The position numbers were made by a program, and so were the translations under genes. DNA of 64,000 bases from positions 1 through 64,000 of the forward strand of contig NZ_RPOI01000014.1 in NCBI RefSeq assembly GCF_003818115.1, given 5' to 3'. The DNA comes from Citrobacter youngae. Its GTDB lineage: Bacteria > Pseudomonadota > Gammaproteobacteria > Enterobacterales > Enterobacteriaceae. Under the pieces are notes generated by a model, which did not search any database, was not told the DNA's origin, and was given only the letters and a program-made list of their open reading frames with translations. Positions 56,515 to 64,000 of this stretch are shown in pieces. Positions within the stretch are counted from its first letter, which is position 1, and the number at the start of each line of letters is the position of its first letter.

Positions 56515-57860
56515 AACTCACACAACGCCTGAGTCTACGCATCAGACTTACGCTTATATTTATCATTTTGGTTTTGGTAACCTGGTTGATTTCCAGTTTT
56601 GTCGCCTGGAAACAAACCACCGATAACGTTGACGAGATGTTTGACACGCAGCTGATGCTGTTTGCCAAACGGCTGGTCACGCTGGATCTTGATGAACTAA
56701 AAGCTTCTGAGCGCATCGCGCAGACACCGAAAAAGTTCAAACATGGCCATATTGACGACGATGTACTGACCTTTGCGGTCTACACGCCGGATGGAAAAAT
56801 GGTTCTTCATGATGGTGACAATGGTCAGTACATTCCCTATAGCTATCGTCGGGAAGGGTTTGACGATGGTTATCTGAACGGTGATAACGATAAATGGCGC
56901 TTTATCTGGCTAACTTCAGCGGATAAAAAGTACCGGATCGTGGTCGGTCAGGAGTGGGAATATCGCGAAGATATGGCCCTGGCGATCGTGACGGCCCAAT
57001 TGGTGCCGTGGCTGGTCGCCCTGCCGCTGATGCTGCTGATCCTGATTGTCCTGTTAAGCCTTGAACTTAAGCCGCTAAAAAAGCTGGCGCAGGCTTTACG
57101 TGTGCGGGATCCGGAATCTGAAGAACCACTGAGCCTGAAAGGTATTCCTGGCGAGGTTCGCCCACTGGTTGAGTCGCTCAATCAACTGTTTATCCGCACA
57201 CATTCGATGATGGTTCGCGAACGGCGCTTTACCTCTGATGCCGCCCACGAACTGCGCAGTCCGTTGACGGCACTGAAGGTACAGACCGAAGTCGCGCAGT
57301 TGTCCGACGATGATCCGCAGGCACGACAAAAAGCGTTAATGCAGATGCAGACGGGAATTGACCGCGCTACCCGACTGGTTGATCAGCTCCTGACGCTTTC
57401 GCGCCTCGACTCCCTCGACAATCTTCAGGATGTGGCGGAAATCTCGCTGGAGGAGCTTCTGCAATCCGCGGTGATGGATATCTACCATCCGGCACAGCAG
57501 GCGCACATCGATGTGCGGTTGCAGATTAACGCGCACCACATCACGCACACGGGACAACCGCTGTTACTCAGCCTGATGGTCCGTAATCTGCTGGATAATG
57601 CGATTCGCTACAGCCCACAGGGAAGCATTGTGGAAGTGACGCTCAATGCCCGCAATTTCAGCGTCAAGGATAACGGGCCTGGCGTTGCGCCGGAAATCCT
57701 GACGCACATCGGTGAACGCTTTTATCGTCCGCCGGGACAAAGTGTTACCGGTAGTGGTCTGGGCCTGTCGATCGTTCGTCGTATAGCGACCTTACACGGG
57801 ATGTCTGCCTCGTTTGGTAATGCTCCGCAAGGCGGGTTTGAGGCCAAAATCAGCTGGTAA
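56511..57860 (+). CDS. qseC: Sensor histidine kinase QseC
   Basis: QseC (449 aa) is the membrane sensor reported to respond to autoinducer-3 and host adrenergic hormones. Transmembrane helices lie at about residues 13-33 and 163-185, with a periplasmic domain between. The phospho-acceptor is His246 in [14 protein letters not shown]. Kinase N, G1 (KDNGPGV) and G2 (GSGLGLSIV) boxes are complete. It is translated from the overlap with qseB. Confidence 0.97.
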   Translation: MKLTQRLSLRIRLTLIFIILVLVTWLISSFVAWKQTTDNVDEMFDTQLMLFAKRLVTLDLDELKASERIAQTPKKFKHGHIDDDVLTFAVYTPDGKMVLHDGDNGQYIPYSYRREGFDDGYLNGDNDKWRFIWLTSADKKYRIVVGQEWEYREDMALAIVTAQLVPWLVALPLMLLILIVLLSLELKPLKKLAQALRVRDPESEEPLSLKGIPGEVRPLVESLNQLFIRTHSMMVRERRFTSDAAHELRSPLTALKVQTEVAQLSDDDPQARQKALMQMQTGIDRATRLVDQLLTLSRLDSLDNLQDVAEISLEELLQSAVMDIYHPAQQAHIDVRLQINAHHITHTGQPLLLSLMVRNLLDNAIRYSPQGSIVEVTLNARNFSVKDNGPGVAPEILTHIGERFYRPPGQSVTGSGLGLSIVRRIATLHGMSASFGNAPQGGFEAKISW

Positions 57861-57969
57861 AGACCGCATTATTGCTAGTAATGCAAAAGACTTTGCACAT
57901 TTTGCTAATTTCACCGCACCACCCGTGGGGGTAAAATCGTCCTCAAACGTATTTCCTTGAGGACACAAA

Positions 57970-58551
57970 ATGAGCAACATTCTGATTATCAATGGTGCGA
58001 AAAAATTCGGCCACTCTAACGGTCAGTTAAACGACACCCTGACCGAGGTCGCGGACGGTATCCTGCGCGACCTCGGGCATGATGTTAAAGTCGTACGCGC
58101 GGACAGCGATTATGACGTAAAAACAGAAGTGCAGAATTTTGTCTGGGCCGATGCGGTTATCTGGCAAATGCCGGGCTGGTGGATGGGTGCACCGTGGACC
58201 GTGAAAAAATACATCGATGATGTGTTTACCGAAGGTCACGGTACGCTGTATGCCAGCGATGGTCGTACACGTTCAGATGCCTCTAAAAAATACGGCTCAG
58301 GCGGGCTGATTCAGGGCAAAAAATACATGCTGTCCCTGACCTGGAACGCGCCAATGGAAGCCTTCACTGAAAAAGACCAGTTCTTCCATGGCGTTGGTGT
58401 TGATGGCGTCTATCTCCCGTTCCATAAAGCAAACCAGTTCCTGGGAATGGAAGCGCTGCCGACCTTTATCACCAATGACGTGATTAAAATGCCAGATGTT
58501 CCACGTTATATCGCAGAATATCGCAAGCATCTGACCGAAATTTTTGGTTAA
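57970..58551 (+). CDS. mdaB: NADPH:quinone reductase MdaB
   Basis: MdaB (193 aa) is an FAD flavodoxin-fold enzyme that reduces quinones by two electrons, avoiding semiquinone radicals. The FAD-binding start NILIINGAKKFGHSNGQLND and MPGWWMGAPWTVKKYIDDV are conserved. It is followed after about 30 nt by ygiN, which re-oxidises quinols; the two form a menadione redox pair. TTGAGGACACAAA precedes the ATG. Confidence 0.97.
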   Translation: MSNILIINGAKKFGHSNGQLNDTLTEVADGILRDLGHDVKVVRADSDYDVKTEVQNFVWADAVIWQMPGWWMGAPWTVKKYIDDVFTEGHGTLYASDGRTRSDASKKYGSGGLIQGKKYMLSLTWNAPMEAFTEKDQFFHGVGVDGVYLPFHKANQFLGMEALPTFITNDVIKMPDVPRYIAEYRKHLTEIFG

Positions 58552-58581
58552 CTAGTCACCTGGAATTAGAAGGAGTTAACC

Positions 58582-58896
58582 ATGCTTACCGTTATTGCAG
58601 AAATCCGTACACGTCCAGGTCAACATCACCGCCAGGCGGTACTGGATCAGTTTGCTAAAATCGTTCCGACTGTACTGAAAGAAGAAGGCTGCCACGGCTA
58701 TGCGCCAATGGTCGATCATGCAGCAGGTGTGAGTTTTCAGACCACAGCACCAGACTCAATCGTGATGGTTGAACAGTGGGAAAGCATCGCGCACCTTGAA
58801 GCGCATTTGCAGACCCCGCATATGAAAGCCTACAGCGAAGCCGTGAAAGGCGACGTGCTGGACATGAATATCCGTATTCTGGAATCGGGTATTTAA
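58582..58896 (+). CDS. ygiN: Quinol monooxygenase YgiN
   Basis: YgiN (104 aa) is an antibiotic-biosynthesis-monooxygenase-fold dimer that oxidises menadiol to menadione without cofactor, pairing with MdaB. The start is preceded by AAGGAG. The ferredoxin-like alpha/beta pattern (MLTVIAEIRTRPGQ, SIVMVEQWESIAHLEAHL) fits the family and full length. Confidence 0.96.
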   Translation: MLTVIAEIRTRPGQHHRQAVLDQFAKIVPTVLKEEGCHGYAPMVDHAAGVSFQTTAPDSIVMVEQWESIAHLEAHLQTPHMKAYSEAVKGDVLDMNIRILESGI

Positions 58897-58906
58897 GGTT
58901 GTCGAT

Positions 58907-58995
58907 TTGCCGGATGAGGCTTTGCTATCCGGCATATAATCGCTTCGTCAGATGAGAGCCGGATAAGGCATTTTACGCCCCTCTCCGGCTTTTCT
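58907..58995. repeat. REP elements after ygiN, with terminator-like hairpin
   Basis: TTGCCGGATGAGGC with GCTATCCGGCATA forms one REP palindrome (58907-58936). AGCCGGA with TCCGGCT followed by TTTCT (58957-58995) forms a second one that would also work as a terminator for ygiN. It lies between the convergent ends of ygiN and parE. Confidence 0.75.
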
Positions 58996-59003
58996 ACATG
59001 CAA

Positions 59004-60896
59004 TTAGCCTTCGAGATCCGCAAGGTCACCTTTCTCTTGCAACCAGTTACGACGGTCTTCAGAACGCTTCTTGGCCAGCAGCATATCCATCATTGCGTTG
59101 GTACGCTGATCGTCTTCATCATCGATAATGAGCTGCACCAGGCGACGAGTGTTCGGATCCAGCGTGGTTTCGCGCAACTGCATCGGGTTCATTTCACCCA
59201 GTCCTTTAAAGCGCTGCACGTTCGGCTTACCTTTCTTGCGCTTTAATTGCTCCAGTACGCCCGCTTTTTCTTCTTCCGTCAGCGCGTAATACACCTCTTT
59301 ACCGAGGTCGATACGGTATAACGGCGGCAGCGCCACGTACACGTGACCGTGTTTCACCAGCGTGCGGAAGTGTTTCACAAACAGTGCGCATAGCAGCGTG
59401 GCGATGTGCAGACCATCGGAGTCCGCATCCGCCAGGATACAGATCTTACCGTAACGCAACTGGCTCAGATCGTCGCTGTCCGGATCGATACCGATCGCCA
59501 CCGAAATATCGTGCACTTCCTGCGAAGCCAGCACTTCATCGGAAGAGACTTCCCAGGTATTGAGGATCTTACCTTTGAGCGGCATGATCGCCTGATATTC
59601 ACGATCGCGCGCCTGTTTGGCCGATCCACCCGCCGAGTCACCTTCGACGAGGAACAGTTCGGTGCGATTAAGATCCTGCGCGGTACAGTCCGCCAGTTTC
59701 CCCGGCAGAGCCGGACCACTGGTCAGCTTTTTACGCACCACTTTTTTCGCCGCACGCAGACGACGCTGGGCGCTGGAAATCGCCATCTCAGCCAGCAGTT
59801 CGGCTGACTGTACGTTCTGGTTCAGCCACAGGCTGAAGGCATCTTTCACCACGCCTGAAACAAACGCCGCGCACTGACGCGAAGAGAGGCGTTCTTTGGT
59901 TTGTCCGGCAAACTGCGGATCCTGCATTTTTACCGACAGCACGTAGGCGCAGCGATCCCAGATATCTTCCGCCGACAACTTCACGCCGCGCGGCAAAATA
60001 TTGCGGTATTCGCAGAACTCGCGCATCGCATCCAGCAGACCCTGACGCAGACCGTTGACGTGCGTCCCGCCCTGCATAGTTGGGATCAGGTTCACATAGC
60101 TTTCGGTCAGCAGCTCACCGCCTTCCGGCAGCCAGAGCAGCGCCCAGTCCACGGTTTCTGTTTCACCGCTGAAATTACCGATAAACGGTTTTTCCGGCAG
60201 CGTCGGTAGGCCATTTACCGCTTCGCTCAGATAGTCATTCAGACCATCCTGGTAGCACCAGCGCTGTTCGCTGTTGTTGACCTCATCCTTGAAGGTGATC
60301 TCAACGCCCGGGCACAGTACCGCTTTGGCTTTCAGTACGTGCGTTAAGCGCGAAACAGAAAAACGCGGGCTGTCAAAGAAGCTTTCATCCGGCCAGAAGT
60401 GCACGCTGGTCCCGGTATTGCGTTTGCCGCAGGTACCGACAACCTGTAAATCCTGCACTTTATCGCCATTCTCAAACGCGATGTTGTATACCTGTCCGTC
60501 GCGGCGTACGTTCACTTCCACACGTTTGGACAGGGCGTTAACAACGGAGATACCCACACCGTGCAGACCCCCGGAGAATTGGTAGTTCTTGTTGGAGAAC
60601 TTGCCGCCCGCGTGCAGACGACAGAGGATCAGCTCAACCGCCGGAACACCCTCTTCAGGGTGAATGTCTACTGGCATGCCGCGTCCGTCATCAATGACTT
60701 CCAGAGACTGGTCGGCATGTAAGATCACGTCCACGCGTTTCGCGTGGCCCGCCAGTGCTTCATCCACACTGTTATCAATCACTTCCTGTCCAAGATGGTT
60801 CGGACGGGTCGTATCGGTGTACATCCCAGGGCGACGGCGTACCGGCTCAAGCCCAGTGAGTACCTCAATGGCATCAGCGTTATAAGTTTGCGTCAT
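59004..60896 (-). CDS. parE: DNA topoisomerase IV subunit B
   Basis: ParE (630 aa) is the ATPase subunit of topoisomerase IV. The GHKL ATP-binding region has VIDNSVDEALAG, DDGRGMPVD and GGLHGVGISVVN. The TOPRIM metal site is VEGDSAGGSA and ILADADSDGLH. The region around ELFLVEGDSAGG, where quinolone-resistance changes occur, looks like the sensitive type. It heads a run parE-yqiA-cpdA-yqiB-nudF in reverse order of transcription, nudF being first. Confidence 0.98.
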   Translation of the reverse strand: MTQTYNADAIEVLTGLEPVRRRPGMYTDTTRPNHLGQEVIDNSVDEALAGHAKRVDVILHADQSLEVIDDGRGMPVDIHPEEGVPAVELILCRLHAGGKFSNKNYQFSGGLHGVGISVVNALSKRVEVNVRRDGQVYNIAFENGDKVQDLQVVGTCGKRNTGTSVHFWPDESFFDSPRFSVSRLTHVLKAKAVLCPGVEITFKDEVNNSEQRWCYQDGLNDYLSEAVNGLPTLPEKPFIGNFSGETETVDWALLWLPEGGELLTESYVNLIPTMQGGTHVNGLRQGLLDAMREFCEYRNILPRGVKLSAEDIWDRCAYVLSVKMQDPQFAGQTKERLSSRQCAAFVSGVVKDAFSLWLNQNVQSAELLAEMAISSAQRRLRAAKKVVRKKLTSGPALPGKLADCTAQDLNRTELFLVEGDSAGGSAKQARDREYQAIMPLKGKILNTWEVSSDEVLASQEVHDISVAIGIDPDSDDLSQLRYGKICILADADSDGLHIATLLCALFVKHFRTLVKHGHVYVALPPLYRIDLGKEVYYALTEEEKAGVLEQLKRKKGKPNVQRFKGLGEMNPMQLRETTLDPNTRRLVQLIIDDEDDQRTNAMMDMLLAKKRSEDRRNWLQEKGDLADLEG

Positions 60897-60924
60897 GGTT
60901 TAAATAAGCAATTCGAATTGATCG

Positions 60925-61506
60925 TCAGAAACTGTGCAGTCCAAGGAAATCGACAATCGGGTTGAAATAATCTTCGAAGCCCGTGAATGCGTGGTTTCCG
61001 CCCTCAATAACTGTCTGACGGCAGGAGGCGTAATACGCCACCGCCTGGCGGTAGTCCAACACTTCATCGCCCGTTTGTTGAAGCAGCCAGATCAAATCCG
61101 GCGCTTCCAGCGGGTCAATCTGCATGACTTTAAGATCGTAAATATGGCGTGACTCTAGCACATATTGCTGCCCCGTGTAGGGGTTCTCGTTTTGACCGAG
61201 ATAGTCGACCAGCAGTTCATAAGGCCGTACAGCAGGGTTCACCACCACTGCCGGCAGCATAAAACATTGCGACAGCCAGGTGGCGTAATAGCCTCCTAAT
61301 GAGGAGCCGACAATCCCCAGCGACTCTCCGCCATGTTCAAGAATGATCGATTCCAGCATCTCTGCGGCCTGGGCCGGATACGGCGGCAACTGCGGCACGA
61401 TCATCTCTACATGCGGATGATGCTCCGCCAGCCAGTTTTTCAGCAAGCACGCCTTCGCCGAGCGAGGAGAACTGTTAAATCCGTGAAGATAGAGAAGCGT
61501 AGACAT
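60925..61506 (-). CDS. yqiA: Esterase YqiA
   Basis: A 193-aa alpha/beta hydrolase; the E. coli protein hydrolyses palmitoyl-CoA and p-nitrophenyl esters. The nucleophile Ser is in [11 protein letters not shown] (about residue 69), with the acid near GDEVLDY and the His in [10 protein letters not shown]. Its ATG shares one base with the stop of cpdA (TGATG-type overlap region at 61506), so the two are coupled. Confidence 0.95.
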   Translation of the reverse strand: MSTLLYLHGFNSSPRSAKACLLKNWLAEHHPHVEMIVPQLPPYPAQAAEMLESIILEHGGESLGIVGSSLGGYYATWLSQCFMLPAVVVNPAVRPYELLVDYLGQNENPYTGQQYVLESRHIYDLKVMQIDPLEAPDLIWLLQQTGDEVLDYRQAVAYYASCRQTVIEGGNHAFTGFEDYFNPIVDFLGLHSF

Positions 61507-62333
61507 CAGTAGCCTTCTGAAGCGGTATCAGGGTGGAACCGATTACCCTGCAGACGACGTACCTGAGTCTGCAACGTCCCGTCAGCAAAAAGCTCCAGCG
61601 TCCGCCAGCCGGGGCTGATGGTATCCAATGTGAAGTTGGAACAGTGCGGCTTAAACTGCACGCAGGTCGACGGCGTCGCCAGCAGGCGGCGTCCGTTCCA
61701 GTCCAGATCCAGTTCCTGATGAATATGCCCGCACAGCAGATATTTCACGCGCGGATAGTTCACCAGCACGTTATCCAGCTCAGCGGCATTGCGCAGGCTA
61801 TGCTGATCGAGCCAGCTACAGCCCGCAGGCAGAGGATGATGATGCAGAAGCAACAAGGTATTACGCTCTGGTGCATCAGCAAGTTTACGCTCCAGCCATT
61901 CGAGCTGGAATTCACTTAATTCACCGTGGGGAACGCCGAACACCTGGCTGTCGAGCAGCAAAATTTGCCACTGTTCGCCGATGAAAACACGCTTGGCAGG
62001 GGAAATTCCCGCATCCTGCAGCGCACTGTACATTGCCGGCTGAAAATCGTGATTGCCCGGTAGCCAAACGCAGGGCGCACGAAAGCTTGCGATGCCCTCA
62101 GCAAAATGCTGATAGGCCGCAGCGGATTGATCCTGCGCCAAATCCCCAGTCGCAACGATCAGATCGTACTCAGGCGACTCTGCATGTATGGCATCCAGTA
62201 CGCACTGGTAGCTATCCCAGGTGTTCACACCCAGTAAGGTTTCATGCTTTTCGGCAAACAGGTGAGTGTCTGTAATTTGTAAGATCCTGACTCTGGCCTC
62301 ACCAGCCAAAGGAAGGGTTAACAGGCTTTCCAA
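61506..62333 (-). CDS. cpdA: 3',5'-cyclic-AMP phosphodiesterase CpdA
   Basis: CpdA (275 aa) hydrolyses cAMP, lowering CRP activity. It is a class III metallophosphoesterase: Asp22 and His24 (QITDTHLF), Asp64 (ATGDLAQD), Asn94-His95 (LPGNHDF), and the histidines of [10 protein letters not shown] and LLCGHIHQE. All metal ligands are present. It lies between yqiB and yqiA in the nudF operon. Confidence 0.96.
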   Translation of the reverse strand: MESLLTLPLAGEARVRILQITDTHLFAEKHETLLGVNTWDSYQCVLDAIHAESPEYDLIVATGDLAQDQSAAAYQHFAEGIASFRAPCVWLPGNHDFQPAMYSALQDAGISPAKRVFIGEQWQILLLDSQVFGVPHGELSEFQLEWLERKLADAPERNTLLLLHHHPLPAGCSWLDQHSLRNAAELDNVLVNYPRVKYLLCGHIHQELDLDWNGRRLLATPSTCVQFKPHCSNFTLDTISPGWRTLELFADGTLQTQVRRLQGNRFHPDTASEGY

Positions 62334-62357
62334 ATGGTGTCCTTAGGTTTCACGACG

Positions 62358-62780
62358 CTAATAAACCGGAATCGCCATCGCTCCATGTGCTAAACAGTAC
62401 CGTAACCAGTCGGCCAAAAACTGATTAATTTGATGCTTTTCGTCGCGTTGATGCAACTTTTTATTTGGATAATCATACCGCGCTTTGAAGCGAAAGATCT
62501 GCTGACTTGAACACACTTCAGCCACCCTTGCGTCATGATACAGACGCACGGTCAATGACGGCAGGCTCCAGTAAGTGACAGCCGGCACCGTTTGTTCGAT
62601 CGCGACAAGCGTAGTGTATCGGGTCGATTCAACGATCGTTAACCGATATTGTGCGTTTGCTACCTGATAGCTCACTGTTTCACCGGCTGCATCATTGCGT
62701 GGCAACAGGCGGCGCAACTGCGAAAAATTGGTTTCGCACAGGCGCATCATTTCAGGGAAGTCAGGTGTGTAACGCTTCAT
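62358..62780 (-). CDS. yqiB: YqiB family protein (DUF1249)
   Basis: A 140-aa protein of unknown function, conserved in enterobacteria. The start ATG 62780 (MKRYTPDFP) overlaps the end of nudF by four bases (ATGA); an upstream in-frame GTG was rejected. Conserved aromatic and basic residues ([21 protein letters not shown]) but no known catalytic motif. The context suggests housekeeping, in one transcript with nudF and cpdA. Confidence 0.94.
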   Translation of the reverse strand: MKRYTPDFPEMMRLCETNFSQLRRLLPRNDAAGETVSYQVANAQYRLTIVESTRYTTLVAIEQTVPAVTYWSLPSLTVRLYHDARVAEVCSSQQIFRFKARYDYPNKKLHQRDEKHQINQFLADWLRYCLAHGAMAIPVY

Positions 62781-63409
62781 TTTTTCCACTCAGTTTTTAA
62801 CTCTTGATAGTGCAGCTGTAACCATTGCAAGGCGATGACAGAAGCCGCGTTGTCGATTATCCCCTCTTCTACCCATTGATAAGCCTGTTCCCGACTCACC
62901 ACATGAACACGAATATCTTCGTTTTCATCCGCCAGACCGTGGATACCATTTGCGGTCGAAGCGTCCACTTCACCTACCAAAATAGACAGGCGCTCACTGG
63001 TGCCGCCAGGGCTTGCCAGATAACTCAGCACGGGTTTCGTACGTTTAACGTCCAGTCCGGCTTCTTCCATTGCTTCACGGCGAGCCACATCTTCAACGGT
63101 TTCGCCTTCTTCAATCATTCCGGCTACCATTTCCAGTAGATACGGCGTTTCGCTGGTGTCATAGGCCGCGATGCGGATTTGTTCGACCAACACAACTTCA
63201 TCCCGCTCAGGGTCAAAGGGTAGCAAGACTGCCGCGTGTCCGCGCTCAAAAATTTCACGCTTCACTTCACCGCTCATACCACCGTTAAACAGGCGATGAC
63301 GGAAGCGATAAAGATCCAGTGAAAAAAAACCGCGGTATAGTGTTTCTCGTGCAATAATTTCTACATCATTTTTAGTGAATGTCATTGGCAAGTTGTCTGG
63401 TTTACGCAT
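62777..63409 (-). CDS. nudF: ADP-ribose pyrophosphatase NudF
   Basis: NudF/AdpP (210 aa) hydrolyses ADP-ribose and ADP-glucose to the monophosphates. The Nudix box GX5EX7REUXEEXGU is at residues 97-119 (GMIEEGE, then [11 protein letters not shown]). It is divergent from tolC and overlaps yqiB by four bases. It is the first gene of the nudF-yqiB-cpdA-yqiA-parE run. Confidence 0.97.
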   Translation of the reverse strand: MRKPDNLPMTFTKNDVEIIARETLYRGFFSLDLYRFRHRLFNGGMSGEVKREIFERGHAAVLLPFDPERDEVVLVEQIRIAAYDTSETPYLLEMVAGMIEEGETVEDVARREAMEEAGLDVKRTKPVLSYLASPGGTSERLSILVGEVDASTANGIHGLADENEDIRVHVVSREQAYQWVEEGIIDNAASVIALQWLQLHYQELKTEWKK

Positions 63410-63509
63410 TGTGCTGTCCTGGTACCAATAGTGATTAAAATGTGAATTTCAAGGTCGTTTGACTGCTGTTTGAGCGCCCTTGTGTTAAATTGATGCAAAT
63501 TAACGCCGT

Positions 63510-63529
63510 ATGGCACGTAACGCCAACTT
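63510..63529 (+). promoter_or_regulatory. tolC: MarA/SoxS/Rob box upstream of tolC
   Basis: ATGGCACGTAACGCCAACTT fits the marbox consensus AYnGCACnnWnnRYYAAAYn at all but one defined position. It lies about 85 bp before the tolC ATG. Control of tolC by MarA, SoxS and Rob is established in E. coli. A TAGAAT -10 candidate lies at 63550-63555. Confidence 0.8.
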
Positions 63530-63614
63530 TTTGAAGTGGCGGATTCTGCTAGAATCAGCAATTATTTTTACAATTTGATCAGCGCTAAATACTGCTTCAC
63601 AACAAGGAATGCAA

Positions 63615-64000
63615 ATGAAGAAATTGCTCCCCATCCTTATCGGCCTGAGCCTGTCGGGGTTCAGTACTCTGAGCCAGGCAGAAAACCTGATGCAGGTTTA
63701 TCAGCAAGCACGCCTGAGCAACCCGGAATTGCGTAAATCCGCCGCCGATCGCGATGCTGCATTCGAAAAAATTAACGAAGCGCGTAGTCCTTTACTGCCG
63801 CAACTGGGCTTAGGTGCCGATTACACCTACAGCAATGGCTACCGTGATTCAAATGGTATCAACTCCAACGCCACCAGCGCGTCATTACAATTGACTCAGA
63901 CGCTGTTCGATATGTCAAAATGGCGTGCCCTGACGCTGCAAGAAAAATCAGCGGGCATCCAGGACGTGACCTATCAGACCGATCAGCAAACGCTGATCCT
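63615..64000 (+). CDS. tolC: Outer membrane channel TolC, 3' end outside window
   Basis: The first 128 codons of TolC, the trimeric outer-membrane exit duct shared by AcrAB-type efflux pumps and haemolysin-type exporters. The start ATG 63615 follows AAGGA. The signal peptide ends near LSQA-EN (residue 22). The mature part begins ENLMQVYQQARLSNPELRKS and continues into the first outer-membrane-efflux-protein repeat. It matches E. coli TolC closely. No frameshift in the visible part. Confidence 0.97.
   Translation, partial: MKKLLPILIGLSLSGFSTLSQAENLMQVYQQARLSNPELRKSAADRDAAFEKINEARSPLLPQLGLGADYTYSNGYRDSNGINSNATSASLQLTQTLFDMSKWRALTLQEKSAGIQDVTYQTDQQTLI

Overview
The window is chromosomal DNA from an enterobacterium. 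From plsC to tolC and across the hyb operon, gene order and protein sequences are nearly those of Escherichia coli and Salmonella. Several genes absent from E. coli K-12 at this position point to Citrobacter or a close relative rather than E. coli: a chemoreceptor beside hyb, a pair of small unknown proteins before exbD, and a DASS transporter plus HIT protein after dkgA. This genus call is an inference from recalled gene order, not from a search.

Region 1 (1-20670, all minus strand) is part of a type VI secretion system (T6SS) cluster. In transcription order it holds tssB, tssC, tssK, tssL, an OmpA-domain gene, hcp with its own terminator, clpV, two small AT-rich unknown genes, vgrG, and then a cargo region. 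The cargo region has two paralogous large unknown proteins (733 aa, broken by a one-base frameshift, and 776 aa). Each is followed at once by genes for lipoproteins with a formylglycine-generating-enzyme-like (FGE/SUMF1) fold: three near-identical tandem copies after the first, and one divergent copy, cut by the window edge, after the second. The best reading is duplicated effector plus FGE-like immunity modules loaded on this VgrG. The 215-aa/81-aa pair between clpV and vgrG may be a second, membrane-acting effector/immunity pair. tssA, E, F, G, J, M and a PAAR gene are not in the window and probably lie beyond position 1.

Region 2 (20671-36489) starts with a 466-bp AT-rich intergenic stretch. 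It is followed by gss (glutathionylspermidine synthetase/amidase), a YdeP-type molybdopterin oxidoreductase, yghU (glutathione transferase), the complete hydrogenase-2 operon hybOABCDEFG with yghW upstream, a methyl-accepting chemotaxis protein, and an intact yghX hydrolase.

Region 3 (36645-48056) carries aldehyde and redox metabolism, transport and methionine genes: gpr, three small unknown genes, exbBD (Fur-box candidate), metC (tandem MetJ boxes), yghB, the yqhC regulator with its targets yqhD and dkgA, a DASS anion transporter and a HIT-family protein.

Region 4 (48151-64000) is conserved core: ygiQ, ftsP, plsC, parC, ygiW, qseBC (with a QseB-type direct repeat), mdaB, ygiN, parE, yqiA, cpdA, yqiB, nudF and the 5' part of tolC, with a marbox in the nudF-tolC gap. 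REP/BIME elements and hairpin terminators punctuate the region. No tRNA, rRNA, insertion sequence, integrase or CRISPR array was seen.
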